Shown here: positions 16,120 through 24,099 of the stretch, piece by piece | Numbering within the stretch: position 1 is the stretch's first letter | How the letters are laid out: each line of letters starts with the position of its first letter | Assembly: GCA_002050035.1 (NCBI GenBank) | Contig: MVCR01000002.1 | Span: forward strand, 1 to 36,175 | DNA from: Planctomycetales bacterium 4484_113 | GTDB lineage: Bacteria; 4484-113 | DNA: 36,175 nucleotides | Direction of reading: 5' to 3' | Position numbers and translations under genes: made by a program | The notes under the pieces: model-generated | What the model was told of the DNA's origin: nothing | Seen by the model: only the letters and a program-made list of their open reading frames with translations | Database searches by the model: none

Positions 16120-16132
16120 CTGGCGAAGCCAG
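16120..16132 (+). terminator. Small hairpin after the glutamate synthase gene
   Basis: CTGGC-GAA-GCCAG forms a 5-bp stem with a 3-nt loop in the 115-bp gap before the dehydrogenase gene. There is no T-run. It may be a partial terminator or a processing signal. The rest of the gap shows no convincing promoter. Confidence 0.25.
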
Positions 16133-16219
16133 TAGATAGTTGACTCTCATCGACTGGTCACATGCAGGTTCGTCCAGATTCAGTATTCTTGAAGCCTGGA
16201 GCATTCAAGGAGGAAAGCG

Positions 16220-17470
16220 ATGTCTGAAGAGGCGAATCCACGGTTGATGGCGAACAAGCAGCTTGACCTCGCTGCAGAAGTCCTGGGCCTTGATCCGAAC
16301 TTGCACGCCTTTCTCCGCGAGCCGATTATGGTAGTCGAGGTCTCCGTTGCCGTCCGGCTGGATGACGGTAGAATCAGGCTGTTCAAGGGATGGCGCAGCC
16401 AGCACAACAGATTCCGCGGCCCCACCAAGGGCGGTATCCGCTACCACCCGGACACGAACCTGGAGGAAGTGGTGGCGCTTTCGATGTGGATGACCTGGAA
16501 GTGCGCGCTCGTGAATCTGCCTTTCGGTGGCGCCAAGGGCGGTGTCTGCTGCAACCCTCCGGAGATGAGCCGGGGGGAACTGGAAAGGCTCACCCGCCGC
16601 TACACCTTCCTGCTGAGTCCTTTCATTGGGCCGGAGAAGGACATTCCTGCTCCCGACGTGTACACCGATGCCCAGACGATGGCGTGGATAATGGACACCT
16701 TCAGCATTCTCAGCGGCTATACCGTGCCCGGCGTGGTCACGGGCAAGCCGGTGGACCTCGGCGGGAGCGTCGGAAGAGTCGAAGCCACCGGGCGCGGCTG
16801 CGTGTTCACCATTCGTGAAGTCCTCAAGCACCTCGGAATTGACCCCGAAAAAACCACCGCTGCCGTCCAAGGTTACGGCAATGTCGGCTCGAACGCCGCC
16901 TGCCTGCTTACCGACCTCGGGGTGAAGGTGATTGCTGCCACGGACGTCCACGGAGGCGTCATCAACCGTGATGGACTGGACACGCGTGCTCTCAAGCAGC
17001 ACGTTGGCGAAACTGGCTCCGTGGTCAGCTTCCCGGGGACTTCTCCTATCTCGAACGAGGAGCTGTTCGCCCTGGATGTGGACATCCTGATTCCGGCCGC
17101 GATGGGCAATGTCATCACCTCCCATAACGCGGGGAAGATCAGAGCGAAGGTGATCGGTGAGGGGGCCAACGGCCCGACAACTCCCGAAGCTGACCGGATT
17201 CTCCGCGACAACGGCGTGTTTGTCATCCCGGACATCCTCGCCAACGCCGGCGGCGTCACTGTATCCTACTTCGAGTGGGTGCAGAACCTCTATAACTTCC
17301 ATTGGGACGAGAAGCGCGTGAACCACGAGCTGGAGAAGGTGATGGTGCAGGCGTTCAACGAAGTCCACGAGATGGCGAAGGAGAAGCAGGTGGACAATCG
17401 GACCGCCGCTTACCTGCTGGCAGTCGATCGAGTGGCGCGAGCGGGCGCAGAACGCGGGCTCTTCCCGTAG
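16220..17470 (+). CDS. gdhA: Glutamate dehydrogenase (Glu/Leu/Phe/Val dehydrogenase family)
   Basis: Reversible oxidative deamination of glutamate to 2-oxoglutarate and ammonium, 416 residues, hexameric type. The substrate and catalytic region shows FKGWRSQHNRFRGPTKGGIRYH, K94, PFGGAKGG (catalytic K106) and PAPDVYTD. The Rossmann domain has VQGYGNVGSNAA (216-227), and D242 after beta-2 (IAATDVHG) favours NAD over NADP. Also present are EGANGPTTPEAD and ILANAGGVTVSYFEWVQN. A strong AAGGAGG Shine-Dalgarno supports ATG 16220. It follows the FMN glutamate synthase on the same strand, so the locus as a whole points to glutamate metabolism. Confidence 0.96.
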   Translation: MSEEANPRLMANKQLDLAAEVLGLDPNLHAFLREPIMVVEVSVAVRLDDGRIRLFKGWRSQHNRFRGPTKGGIRYHPDTNLEEVVALSMWMTWKCALVNLPFGGAKGGVCCNPPEMSRGELERLTRRYTFLLSPFIGPEKDIPAPDVYTDAQTMAWIMDTFSILSGYTVPGVVTGKPVDLGGSVGRVEATGRGCVFTIREVLKHLGIDPEKTTAAVQGYGNVGSNAACLLTDLGVKVIAATDVHGGVINRDGLDTRALKQHVGETGSVVSFPGTSPISNEELFALDVDILIPAAMGNVITSHNAGKIRAKVIGEGANGPTTPEADRILRDNGVFVIPDILANAGGVTVSYFEWVQNLYNFHWDEKRVNHELEKVMVQAFNEVHEMAKEKQVDNRTAAYLLAVDRVARAGAERGLFP

Positions 17471-17498
17471 GCTGTAGTACCGGAGCCGTAGGTCTCAA

Positions 17499-17514
17499 CA
17501 GGTGGAAACATCTG
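17499..17514. terminator. GNRA-capped hairpin between gdhA and the APC transporter
   Basis: CAGGTG-GAAA-CATCTG folds as a 6-bp stem (one G-T wobble) with a GAAA tetraloop between two convergent genes. An outer AACAG/CTGTT pairing (17497-17501 with 17519-17523) is an alternative. No T-run follows. Confidence 0.35.
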
Positions 17515-17521
17515 GCTGCTG

Positions 17522-19813
17522 TTAGCCGAAGGTGCGCTTGAACCATTTCTTCAGCGGTCCCTCGTAGCGCTTGACCAATATGACGCTGGCATGCGAGAAG
17601 CGGGCGACTTTCACCGGTATCTCGCCGGCGATGATCTTGCGCAGGAAAGGTTCGCGGGACGCCCCGATGACAACGAGGTCATAGACCTTCGACGCCCGGG
17701 CAATGGCGCCAGCGATGGTCTTTCCCTTGAGCACAATCTTGTCAGTGGGGAATCCGCTGAAGCTCTTCGCTTCGATCTCCGAGAGTATCTGTCGCCCGCG
17801 CAGCTCATAGGCACGCGGTCGTTGTTCGGGCAGCGCGGTGGCAAGTGTAACCGTCGCTTTATGCTCCTTAGCCAATGGCTTCAGGAGTCGCGAGGCAAGC
17901 TCCGCATTGGGGCCACCACCAGTTGCGAGCATTATCTTCTTGAAGGGATAGCGGCTCCGCTTGAGCACGACCAGATCGCAGGGATTCTGCCGCAGTAGAT
18001 GGTCAGTAATTTCCCCAAAGACGTAGCTTGCGGAGCTAGGATAGCCCTTCCATCCAGCAATCAGGAGATCCGATTCCTCCCGCTCCACCGTGTCAAGAAT
18101 GCCGTCAACCACGCGGTGCGCTAGCGAAATGCGGGTGCGGATCTTGAAGGCTTTCTTTGAAGCATAGGCGGTGGCCGCATCCAGAATCGAACGACCGTGA
18201 TGGGCGAAACGCAAGCCCTCTTCTATTGGCGTCTGTCGCGGAACCTTCACCACCGATACCACCGTTATCAATCCCTTGAACTCGCGGGCTATAGGTAGGG
18301 CGATATCAAGCAGCGGCGCCACGTTGTCGGGGTTGCCGATGGGCACGAGAATGCGCATCTTGGGCGATTTTATACCTCCGATTGCGGGGAGGGGCAGTAC
18401 CTTCGGCTTCTCCTTTTCAGTTATGCGCCCGAAGTAGCTTTGATATACGATGTAACCAGCTAGCATCCAGCCTATCACGAGGTACCATGCGACCGGTCGG
18501 AACCAGAACTGCGAGACTGCAAGTCCGATGTTCGCTGCTAGGCCCACAAAGGGCACGACTGGGTAGAGCGGGATGCGGAATCCGCCACGAAGCTCCGGGT
18601 GCTTCCGGCGGATGACGATGAGCGATAGGTTCACAAAGGCGAAAGTGATCAGGAAAATCAGGCTCGCCGCCGAGCCCAGTGCTTCGATGGGCAGGCTTAT
18701 CGCTACGAGAAGGAGCAGAATGCCCGTCGCCAGTATCGCCAGGTGCGGGGTTCGCCTTGCGCGGTGGATGACGGAGAAGAAGGCGGGAAGCCAGCGGTCT
18801 CGCCCCATGGAGAAGGCGACCCGCGACGACGCGAGTATAGTCGCATTGAGCGCGCTCATAGTGGATAGCAGTCCACCGAGAACGATGAGTACCACGCCGA
18901 AGGCGGGCATGAAGTTCTGCGCCGCCCGCACTATCGCCGTCTCCTTGTACTTGCCAAGGAACTGCCAGCTTGCCATTCCTTCGACCCGTACCGAGGCAAG
19001 CGAGACGAAGACGATCAAGAGGTAGATGCTCACGGCAATCACGAGGGCAAACACAATCGCACGTGGGATGGTTCGCTCAGGGCGCTTTATCTCCTCCGAC
19101 GCCGTGGCAATGAGGTCATAGCCCTGAAAGGCGATAAAAGTGAGTCCCATCGCAATGAAGACTGCCGGGATGCCTCGGGGGAAGAACGGAGTGAAGGCAC
19201 CAATAGACTCCGCCGGAGTCCGGAATGCGACCAGAAGCCCGAAAAGGGCGAAAACACCCAGGGCGAAGATCTTCGCTATCGTGATGACGTTCTCGGTCTT
19301 TCCGGTGGCGGCGGCGCCCCATGCGTTCAGTCCGATGAAAATCGACCCCATGAAAAGCGTGTAGAGGATAATCGCGCCGTGAGCGCCCAGCAATGAATCA
19401 ACGAGTTGCTGGAACGTGCCGAGATACAAAGACAGGAACTCGCGCACGTAGCTGGCAAGACCGGCTGCATAAAGGCTGCACGCCACGGTATAGGCGAACC
19501 AGAGTCCCCAGCCGGAAAGAAATCCGACGATTCCAGGGAAGGCCCGCCGGATGAAGGTATAGCCACCGCCAGCCCGCGGTAAGCATGAGGTGAGCTCCGC
19601 GTAGCATAGCGCAGTCAAAAGCGTGACCACCCCGTTCAGCGCGAAAGCCAGTATTGACGCCGGACCGGCGACTCCCGCCGCTATCCCGGTGAGAACGAAG
19701 ATGCCTGCGCCGATCATCCCCCCGACGCCAATCATGGTGGCGTCGAGGAGTCCCAACGAGCGCGTGAGGGTGACTTCTTCGCTGCGATTTCGCGATTGAT
19801 TGCTTCTAGTCAA
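17522..19813 (-). CDS. APC-family amino acid permease fused to two UspA domains
   Basis: 763-residue membrane protein. Residues about 15-460 are an amino acid-polyamine-organocation permease, with MIGVGGMIGAGIFVLTG in helix 1 (the unwound substrate-binding segment), PRAGGGYTFIRRAFP, and about twelve hydrophobic helices. After a linker (about 460-485) come two universal stress protein domains, beginning KMRILVPIGNPDN and FKKIMLATGGGPN. They end with GxS-type segments (YVFGEITDHLLR; VVIGASREPFLRKI) and terminal beta strands CDLVVLKRS and ASVILVKR. The Usp part probably senses nucleotide or stress status and gates transport; the substrate is unknown. TTG 19813 is the only start that keeps the full helix 1; its Shine-Dalgarno (GGAG, 11 nt away) is poor. 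It may supply amino acids to the neighbouring glutamate enzymes, which is inference only. Confidence 0.9.
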   Translation of the reverse strand: MTRSNQSRNRSEEVTLTRSLGLLDATMIGVGGMIGAGIFVLTGIAAGVAGPASILAFALNGVVTLLTALCYAELTSCLPRAGGGYTFIRRAFPGIVGFLSGWGLWFAYTVACSLYAAGLASYVREFLSLYLGTFQQLVDSLLGAHGAIILYTLFMGSIFIGLNAWGAAATGKTENVITIAKIFALGVFALFGLLVAFRTPAESIGAFTPFFPRGIPAVFIAMGLTFIAFQGYDLIATASEEIKRPERTIPRAIVFALVIAVSIYLLIVFVSLASVRVEGMASWQFLGKYKETAIVRAAQNFMPAFGVVLIVLGGLLSTMSALNATILASSRVAFSMGRDRWLPAFFSVIHRARRTPHLAILATGILLLLVAISLPIEALGSAASLIFLITFAFVNLSLIVIRRKHPELRGGFRIPLYPVVPFVGLAANIGLAVSQFWFRPVAWYLVIGWMLAGYIVYQSYFGRITEKEKPKVLPLPAIGGIKSPKMRILVPIGNPDNVAPLLDIALPIAREFKGLITVVSVVKVPRQTPIEEGLRFAHHGRSILDAATAYASKKAFKIRTRISLAHRVVDGILDTVEREESDLLIAGWKGYPSSASYVFGEITDHLLRQNPCDLVVLKRSRYPFKKIMLATGGGPNAELASRLLKPLAKEHKATVTLATALPEQRPRAYELRGRQILSEIEAKSFSGFPTDKIVLKGKTIAGAIARASKVYDLVVIGASREPFLRKIIAGEIPVKVARFSHASVILVKRYEGPLKKWFKRTFG

Positions 19814-19843
19814 GAAGGGTGCCGCTCCAGAGATTGCCGGGTA

Positions 19844-19852
19844 ATTCTAGCA
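19844..19852 (-). promoter_or_regulatory. Extended -10 promoter for the APC-Usp gene
   Basis: TGC-TAGAAT on the minus strand, identical to the -10 of the transhydrogenase operon. It predicts a leader of about 25 nt before TTG 19813. No -35 is seen. The rest of the 139-bp gap to the next gene holds only a weak GGGC/GCCC stem. Confidence 0.5.
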
Positions 19853-19952
19853 AACAGGAGCCCAGGACTCCCCCACGCCCGCGTGTCCTGTAGTGAACGG
19901 GGCAAAAGCCCGGGAGATTCTGCGAGCACAGGCACCTTCATGGGAAAGGCAG

Positions 19953-21056
19953 CTAGTCAGTTTCGCCGCTAGCTGAATCAACCGCACTCGGGTTGGACGC
20001 GGTTGCTGGCTCGCCCGCCGGTGCAGGAGCCACGAGCCCGAACTCCTCCCGTCTCACGACGAAGATGTTGAAGATGATCTTGATAGCCGCAACCGCCGGC
20101 AGAGCTACGAGTAGACCGACTATCCCGGCAAGATAAGCCCCGATGATCATCGCAATGATCACCGTGAGCGGATGCAGATCCATCGTATCTCCCATAATTC
20201 GTGGAGCCAGGAAGTAGCTTTCTGCGATGTTAACGATGATGTAAAAGCTGGCGACGATGAGGAAAAACCCGAGCCCCATCCCGAGACTCAACAGGCCAGC
20301 AGGGATGTACGCGATTATGGGTCCGATGACGGGGATAAACTCGGCGATGCCGGCGAGGGTGCCCAAGAGCAGAGGATACTTCACGCCGATGATGGTCAGA
20401 CCGGCTGAGACGAGTGCCCAGATGAGTATCGCCAGCAGCAGGCGTCCCCGTACATAGCTGCCCAGCATCCGGTTGACATGCGAGAGTCCAACGTCAATCC
20501 GCTCGTCGTATGCCTGGGGGAAGATGTGCTTGAACGCGCTCTTGATCTTGGCGGCGTCTTTGAGGAAGTAATAGCACATCAACGGAACCAGAATGAAGCC
20601 GAGAAGCAGGGTTATCAGCCCGCGAATGGTCTGAAAAGCTCTCTGCACGAGGTGTGGCGTGTCCGCCTGAATACTCTCCAGCGCTCGCACAATAGTGTCG
20701 GCAAGCACGAATTCGTGCCCTGGGTAATAGCGCTCGAAGTAGTAGTTGACCTTCGCTTCTAGCTGGCTCATATAGATGGGCGCGTCCTTGACCAGTTGCG
20801 ATGTCTCGTCAGTAATCACCGGGATGGTGAGAATGAGCAGCAAACCAAGCAGCACTGCGAAGATGAGGAAGACGATGACTATGGAAAACGTGCGCGGTAT
20901 CCGGTGGCGCACCAGCCAGTCAACAGGTGCCGCCATCAAGTATGCGAGCAGCACCGCAATTACAATATAGATGAAGATGAACCGGATGTAGTAGAGAAAG
21001 ACCAGCAGGAGCACGAGCCCCACCACAAAGAGGGTCTTACGTGTGAAATCTTTCAT
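19953..21056 (-). CDS. AI-2E family transporter (PerM/YdiK-like membrane protein)
   Basis: 367-residue integral membrane protein of the AI-2 exporter family (PF01594 type), whose members export small molecules or ions; several are Na+/H+ antiporters. It has paired N-terminal helices (FVVGLVLLLVFLYYI, FIYIVIAVLLAYLMAAP), another at about 60-80, a central soluble amphipathic segment, and the conserved C-terminal core GTLAGIAEFIPVIGPIIAYIPA and ESYFLAPRIMGDTMDLHPLTV. The tail is Ala/Pro-rich and polar. I chose ATG 21056 because an extended -10 lies just upstream and a Gly-rich GGGA precedes it. The longer frame has no such support and would cover the promoter. Substrate unknown. Confidence 0.9.
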   Translation of the reverse strand: MKDFTRKTLFVVGLVLLLVFLYYIRFIFIYIVIAVLLAYLMAAPVDWLVRHRIPRTFSIVIVFLIFAVLLGLLLILTIPVITDETSQLVKDAPIYMSQLEAKVNYYFERYYPGHEFVLADTIVRALESIQADTPHLVQRAFQTIRGLITLLLGFILVPLMCYYFLKDAAKIKSAFKHIFPQAYDERIDVGLSHVNRMLGSYVRGRLLLAILIWALVSAGLTIIGVKYPLLLGTLAGIAEFIPVIGPIIAYIPAGLLSLGMGLGFFLIVASFYIIVNIAESYFLAPRIMGDTMDLHPLTVIIAMIIGAYLAGIVGLLVALPAVAAIKIIFNIFVVRREEFGLVAPAPAGEPATASNPSAVDSASGETD

Positions 21057-21080
21057 TTCCCAGGCTCCTGCCTCCTCCCG

Positions 21081-21089
21081 ATTATACCA
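21081..21089 (-). promoter_or_regulatory. Extended -10 promoter for the AI-2E transporter gene
   Basis: TGG-TATAAT on the minus strand, with a predicted start about 18 nt before ATG 21056. It diverges from the lipoprotein promoter about 80 bp away. No -35 is evident. Confidence 0.6.
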
Positions 21090-21142
21090 GACGCACGGAA
21101 AGCCGATTTGGTTCCCTGGCTTGTGATGCGAAGCTCTCGCTG

Positions 21143-21171
21143 TTGCCTGCTGGTTCAAGCTGCCGTATAAT
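21143..21171 (+). promoter_or_regulatory. Promoter of the lipoprotein gene (leaderless)
   Basis: TTGCCT (21143-21148), a 17-bp spacer and TATAAT (21166-21171). The -10 ends 8 nt before the GTG at 21180, so the mRNA should begin within a base or two of the start codon. Confidence 0.65.
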
Positions 21172-21179
21172 CGTCAATC

Positions 21180-21593
21180 GTGAAGCCGACAATCCTGTTT
21201 GTTGCCGTGAGCCTCGCGCTGAGCCTAACAGCGTGCGGCGGAGGTCATGTCAGCCCGCCTCCGAATCAGCCATCGTTGAGCGGAGTCTACGAAGGCACCA
21301 TTACCGCTTCTGACGGCGTGCTCAATGCGCGCCTGGTGGTGGGCGACGCGTTCAGCGACGGCAGCTTTCCCGCCGAGCTGTCGAGTCCCGGCGACCCACA
21401 GGTGGTGCCGGTGGAAGGAGTGGGCAGCCAGTGGGGCTCGAGCTTCTCCGTCGTGTTTGACCGCTTCTCGCAAGATCCATTCTATCTGGAAGGTCGTCTG
21501 GACGCCGCCACGGGGCGGCTCGCGGGAACCATACGCTATGCGGACCGACGGCAGACGCTAAGCTTCGTTTTCTTCTATGCGGGGACGGTGTAG
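21180..21593 (+). CDS. Small lipoprotein of unknown function
   Basis: 137 residues. The N-terminus is a lipoprotein signal: MKPT, a hydrophobic stretch LFVAVSLALSL, then lipobox LTAC with the lipidated Cys at 19, followed by a Gly- and Pro-rich linker. The mature part reads as alternating strands: LSGVYEGTI, LNARLVVG, a Gly/Ser loop, YLEGRLDAATGRLAGTIRYAD and LSFVFFYAG. This resembles small beta-barrel or beta-sandwich envelope proteins that appear in many genomes with no assigned role. I do not recognise the family. GTG start, no Shine-Dalgarno, own promoter; it sits between two well-defined transcription units. Confidence 0.75.
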   Translation: MKPTILFVAVSLALSLTACGGGHVSPPPNQPSLSGVYEGTITASDGVLNARLVVGDAFSDGSFPAELSSPGDPQVVPVEGVGSQWGSSFSVVFDRFSQDPFYLEGRLDAATGRLAGTIRYADRRQTLSFVFFYAGTV

Positions 21594-21643
21594 CAGCGGA
21601 TTGTGGTGTGGGGCGAGAGGAAAGTGAAATCTGCTACACGAAC

Positions 21644-21672
21644 TTGCAATCCCCCGCTCTTTATGCCATAAT
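21644..21672 (+). promoter_or_regulatory. Promoter of the tuf-rpoC operon
   Basis: TTGCAA (21644-21649), a 17-bp spacer ending in TGC, and CATAAT (21667-21672): a near-consensus -35 with an extended -10. Predicted start near 21679, giving a leader of about 72 nt before the tuf ATG. Confidence 0.7.
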
Positions 21673-21679
21673 GTAGGTT

Positions 21680-21708
21680 CGCGGGTAGAAGCCCCGTTGC
21701 TGCCCGCG
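21680..21708 (+). promoter_or_regulatory. 5'-terminal hairpin in the tuf leader
   Basis: CGCGGG (21680-21685) pairs with CCCGCG (21703-21708) around a 17-nt loop, right at the predicted 5' end of the operon mRNA. It may stabilise the message. No known ribosomal-protein binding motif was recognised. Confidence 0.4.
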
Positions 21709-21750
21709 CGATTGCGTAAGCCGAATTTATAAGGCGTAAAGGAGGAGGAA

Positions 21751-22947
21751 ATGTCTAAGGCAAAATTCGAGCGGACCAAGCCGCATCTCAACGTCGGCAC
21801 CATTGGCCACGTTGACCACGGCAAGACGACGCTGCTTTCTGCGATGACCAAAGTCCTTGCCAAGAAGAGTCAGGCATCGTTCACTCCTTTCGATGAGATT
21901 GACAAGGCGCCGGAGGAGAAAGCCCGCGGTATCACCATCGCTCTGGCTCACGTCGAGTACGAGACCGACAAGCGTCACTACGCGCATGTGGATTGTCCCG
22001 GTCACAAGGATTACATCAAGAACATGATTACCGGTGCCGCGCAGATGGACGGCGCGATTCTCGTGGTGTCGGCCGCCGATGGAGCGATGCCGCAGACTCG
22101 CGAGCATATTCTGTTGGCGCGCCAGGTGGGCGTACCCAGCATCATTGTGTTCCTCAACAAGACCGATATGGTTGATGACCCGGAGCTGATCGACCTGGCG
22201 GAGGAGGACTGCCGCGAGCTGTTGACCAAGTATGGCTTCCCCGGTTCTGAGATACCGGTGATTCGCGGTTCCGCGCTGAAAGCGCTGGAGAGCGATGGTT
22301 CGATAAACCCGGACACCCAGTGCGTGGTTGAGCTGCTGGATGCGATGGACAGCTACTTTCCAGAGCCCGTGCGAGATGTCGACAAGCCCTTCCTCCTGGC
22401 GGTGGAGGACGTTTTCTCCATCACCGGCCGCGGCACTGTCGCTACCGGTCGCGTTGAGCGCGGCAAGGTCGTGGTGGGCGACGAAGTGGAGATCATTGGT
22501 CTGACCAACGAGCGACGCAAGACGGTGGTCACCGGCGTGGAGATGTTCCGCAAGACCCTTGATGCGGGGATTGCGGGCGATAACATCGGAGTGCTGCTTC
22601 GCGGGGTGGAGCGCACCGGGATAGAGCGCGGTCAAGTGATTGCTCATCCGGGCACCATTGACCCACACACCAAGTTTGAGGCGAAGGTATACGTGCTAAA
22701 GAAGGAGGAGGGCGGTCGACACAAGCCCTTCTTCAGCGGGTACCGTCCGCAGTTCTATATGCGCACCACCGACGTCACCGGTACTATCAAGCTGCCAGAG
22801 GGCAAGGAGATGGTTCTGCCGGGTGACGAGGTCGAGCTGATAACCGAGCTGATTGCCCCCGTTGCGATTGAGGAGGGTATGCGCTTTGCCATTCGCGAGG
22901 GCGGTCGGACCATCGGCGCTGGAGTCGTTACTAAGGTCGCCGAGTAG
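21751..22947 (+). CDS. tuf: Elongation factor Tu
   Basis: GTPase that brings aminoacyl-tRNA to the ribosome, 398 residues. G1 is GHVDHGKTT, switch I has KARGITI with the Mg-binding Thr retained, G3 is DCPGH, G4 is NKTD and G5 is GSALK. Domains 2 and 3 are complete ([39 protein letters not shown]). Oddities: after RGITI the usual N-T is A-L, and the segment usually read as GHADYVKN is GHKDYIKN, with Lys next to the catalytic His. AAAGGAGG Shine-Dalgarno before the ATG. First gene of the information-processing operon, 14 bp before rpmG. Confidence 0.97.
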   Translation: MSKAKFERTKPHLNVGTIGHVDHGKTTLLSAMTKVLAKKSQASFTPFDEIDKAPEEKARGITIALAHVEYETDKRHYAHVDCPGHKDYIKNMITGAAQMDGAILVVSAADGAMPQTREHILLARQVGVPSIIVFLNKTDMVDDPELIDLAEEDCRELLTKYGFPGSEIPVIRGSALKALESDGSINPDTQCVVELLDAMDSYFPEPVRDVDKPFLLAVEDVFSITGRGTVATGRVERGKVVVGDEVEIIGLTNERRKTVVTGVEMFRKTLDAGIAGDNIGVLLRGVERTGIERGQVIAHPGTIDPHTKFEAKVYVLKKEEGGRHKPFFSGYRPQFYMRTTDVTGTIKLPEGKEMVLPGDEVELITELIAPVAIEEGMRFAIREGGRTIGAGVVTKVAE

Positions 22948-22961
22948 TCCGGGCGAACATC

Positions 22962-23132
22962 ATGGCCAAGGCGAAGAAGGAGAAGCGCGTGCAGGCCGTC
23001 CTCGTTTGCGGGGAGTGTGGTTCGCGCAACTACTACACCAGTCGGAATCGTGCCAACACCCCAGGCAGGCTCGAGCTGATGAAGTACTGCCGCCTCTGTC
23101 GCAAGCACACCTTGCACAAGGAATCCAAGTAG
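22962..23132 (+). CDS. rpmG: 50S ribosomal protein L33
   Basis: 56-residue basic ribosomal protein of the large subunit. It is the zinc-binding form, with CGECG and CRLC giving a four-cysteine ribbon. The core [12 protein letters not shown] and LELMKYC match the family. It lies between tuf and the tRNA-Trp gene, the usual place in many bacteria. Confidence 0.93.
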   Translation: MAKAKKEKRVQAVLVCGECGSRNYYTSRNRANTPGRLELMKYCRLCRKHTLHKESK

Positions 23133-23156
23133 GTGTTTCCCTGCGGGGATGGATTC

Positions 23157-23229
23157 AGGCCCATAGCTCAATTGGTAGAGCATTGGTCTCCAAAACCAAA
23201 GGTTGTCGGTTCGAGTCCGGCTGGGCCTG
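23157..23229 (+). tRNA. trnW: tRNA-Trp (anticodon CCA)
   Basis: Full cloverleaf by hand folding: acceptor AGGCCCA/TGGGCCT (23157-23163 with 23222-23228), D-stem GCTC/GAGC, anticodon stem TTGGT/ACCAA with loop CTCCAAA (anticodon CCA at 23190-23192), 5-nt variable loop, T-stem GTCGG/CCGGC with loop TTCGAGT. The discriminator base is G and the CCA end is not encoded. It lies within the operon between rpmG and secE and must be processed from the polycistronic transcript. Confidence 0.96.
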
Positions 23230-23256
23230 TTGGCTTCCGAATTGAGGGCTGAAGCT

Positions 23257-23520
23257 GTGGTATCCAAGAGTAAGACGGCATTAAAACGGAAGGAGGAAAA
23301 ACGTGGTCGGCGCGTGGTCGCCGAGCGCAGAAGCGAGCTCAACCCGATTGCTCGCTACTTCATGGAGCTGAAGGCTGAATGGTACAAGATAACTTTTCCC
23401 GATCGCAAGGAACTCACTCGCTCCACCATCGTGGTTTTCATCTTCACGCTGCTCGTGACCACTGTGATAGCGGCGTATGATTTTCTGGTTTCTCTGATCT
23501 TCGGGAGATTGTTTGGATAG
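23257..23520 (+). CDS. secE: Preprotein translocase subunit SecE
   Basis: Short single-span subunit of the SecYEG channel, 87 residues with the GTG 23257 start. A basic N-terminal segment is followed by the conserved amphipathic helix FMELKAEWYKITFPDRKEL and one transmembrane helix (STIVVFIFTLLVTTVIAAYDF). A GAGG lies 9 nt before the GTG. In-frame TTG codons at 23230 and 23242 are weaker alternatives that would abut the tRNA. The stop is immediately followed by the nusG region. Confidence 0.88.
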   Translation: MVSKSKTALKRKEEKRGRRVVAERRSELNPIARYFMELKAEWYKITFPDRKELTRSTIVVFIFTLLVTTVIAAYDFLVSLIFGRLFG

Positions 23521-23535
23521 GTGAGGACTGGGAAT

Positions 23536-24084
23536 ATGCGGTGGTACGTTCTACATACGATGAGCGGTTTTGAAGACAAAGTGGCGCAGACGCTGGAACA
23601 CATGAAGGAACACGGCCAGCTCAATGATGAGATTGACCGCATAGTTGTCCCCTGCGAGCTGAAGCTGGAATCGGTGAAGGGCAAGAAGCGCACGGTGCGC
23701 CGGAAGATGTACCCGGGCTATGTGCTGGTGCATATGCTGCTAACCAACGAGAATCAGATGAAGCTGAAGCGGGTGCAAGGAGTGATCGGATTCATCGGCA
23801 GTGCGAATGCGCCGCAGCCGCTCTCGCAGAGCGAAGCGGATGCTATCTTCCGCCGGATGGAAAGCGAGGAGCCGGTTCTGGAGACCTCCTACCAGGTAAA
23901 CGATACGGTCAAGGTTCTTTCCGGTCCTTTCACTGAGGCTATCGGTAAGGTGAAGGAGATTGATGCAGAGAGACGGAAGGTGAAGATCCTCATATCGCTC
24001 TTCGGGCGGGACACCCAATTGGAGCTTGACTTCGATCAGATCGAGCCGTTTGCCCCAGAGGAGCAGAAGGCGGCTCAAACCTAG
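23536..24084 (+). CDS. nusG: Transcription termination/antitermination factor NusG
   Basis: Binds RNA polymerase and links it to Rho or the ribosome, 182 residues. It starts MRWYVLHTMSGFEDKV, the family pattern W-Y-V-x-x-T-x-S-G-x-E. NGN domain features are KRTVRRKMYPGYVLVHM and GVIGFIGSANAPQPL. The C-terminal KOW domain reads NDTVKVLSGPFTEAIGKVKEID. An in-frame GTG at 23521 would add five residues, but GAGG 9 nt upstream fits ATG 23536. Directly follows secE. Confidence 0.95.
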   Translation: MRWYVLHTMSGFEDKVAQTLEHMKEHGQLNDEIDRIVVPCELKLESVKGKKRTVRRKMYPGYVLVHMLLTNENQMKLKRVQGVIGFIGSANAPQPLSQSEADAIFRRMESEEPVLETSYQVNDTVKVLSGPFTEAIGKVKEIDAERRKVKILISLFGRDTQLELDFDQIEPFAPEEQKAAQT

Positions 24085-24099
24085 AGGGAGCGCACGCAA

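Noticed and set aside
16205-17368. A 387-codon open frame antisense to glutamate dehydrogenase
   Set aside because: No recognisable domain, no Shine-Dalgarno, and it mirrors a highly conserved gene; long antisense frames are expected in GC-rich coding DNA.
22962-23520. The rpmG-tRNA-Trp-secE arrangement as a special feature
   Set aside because: This order between tuf and nusG is common in bacteria.
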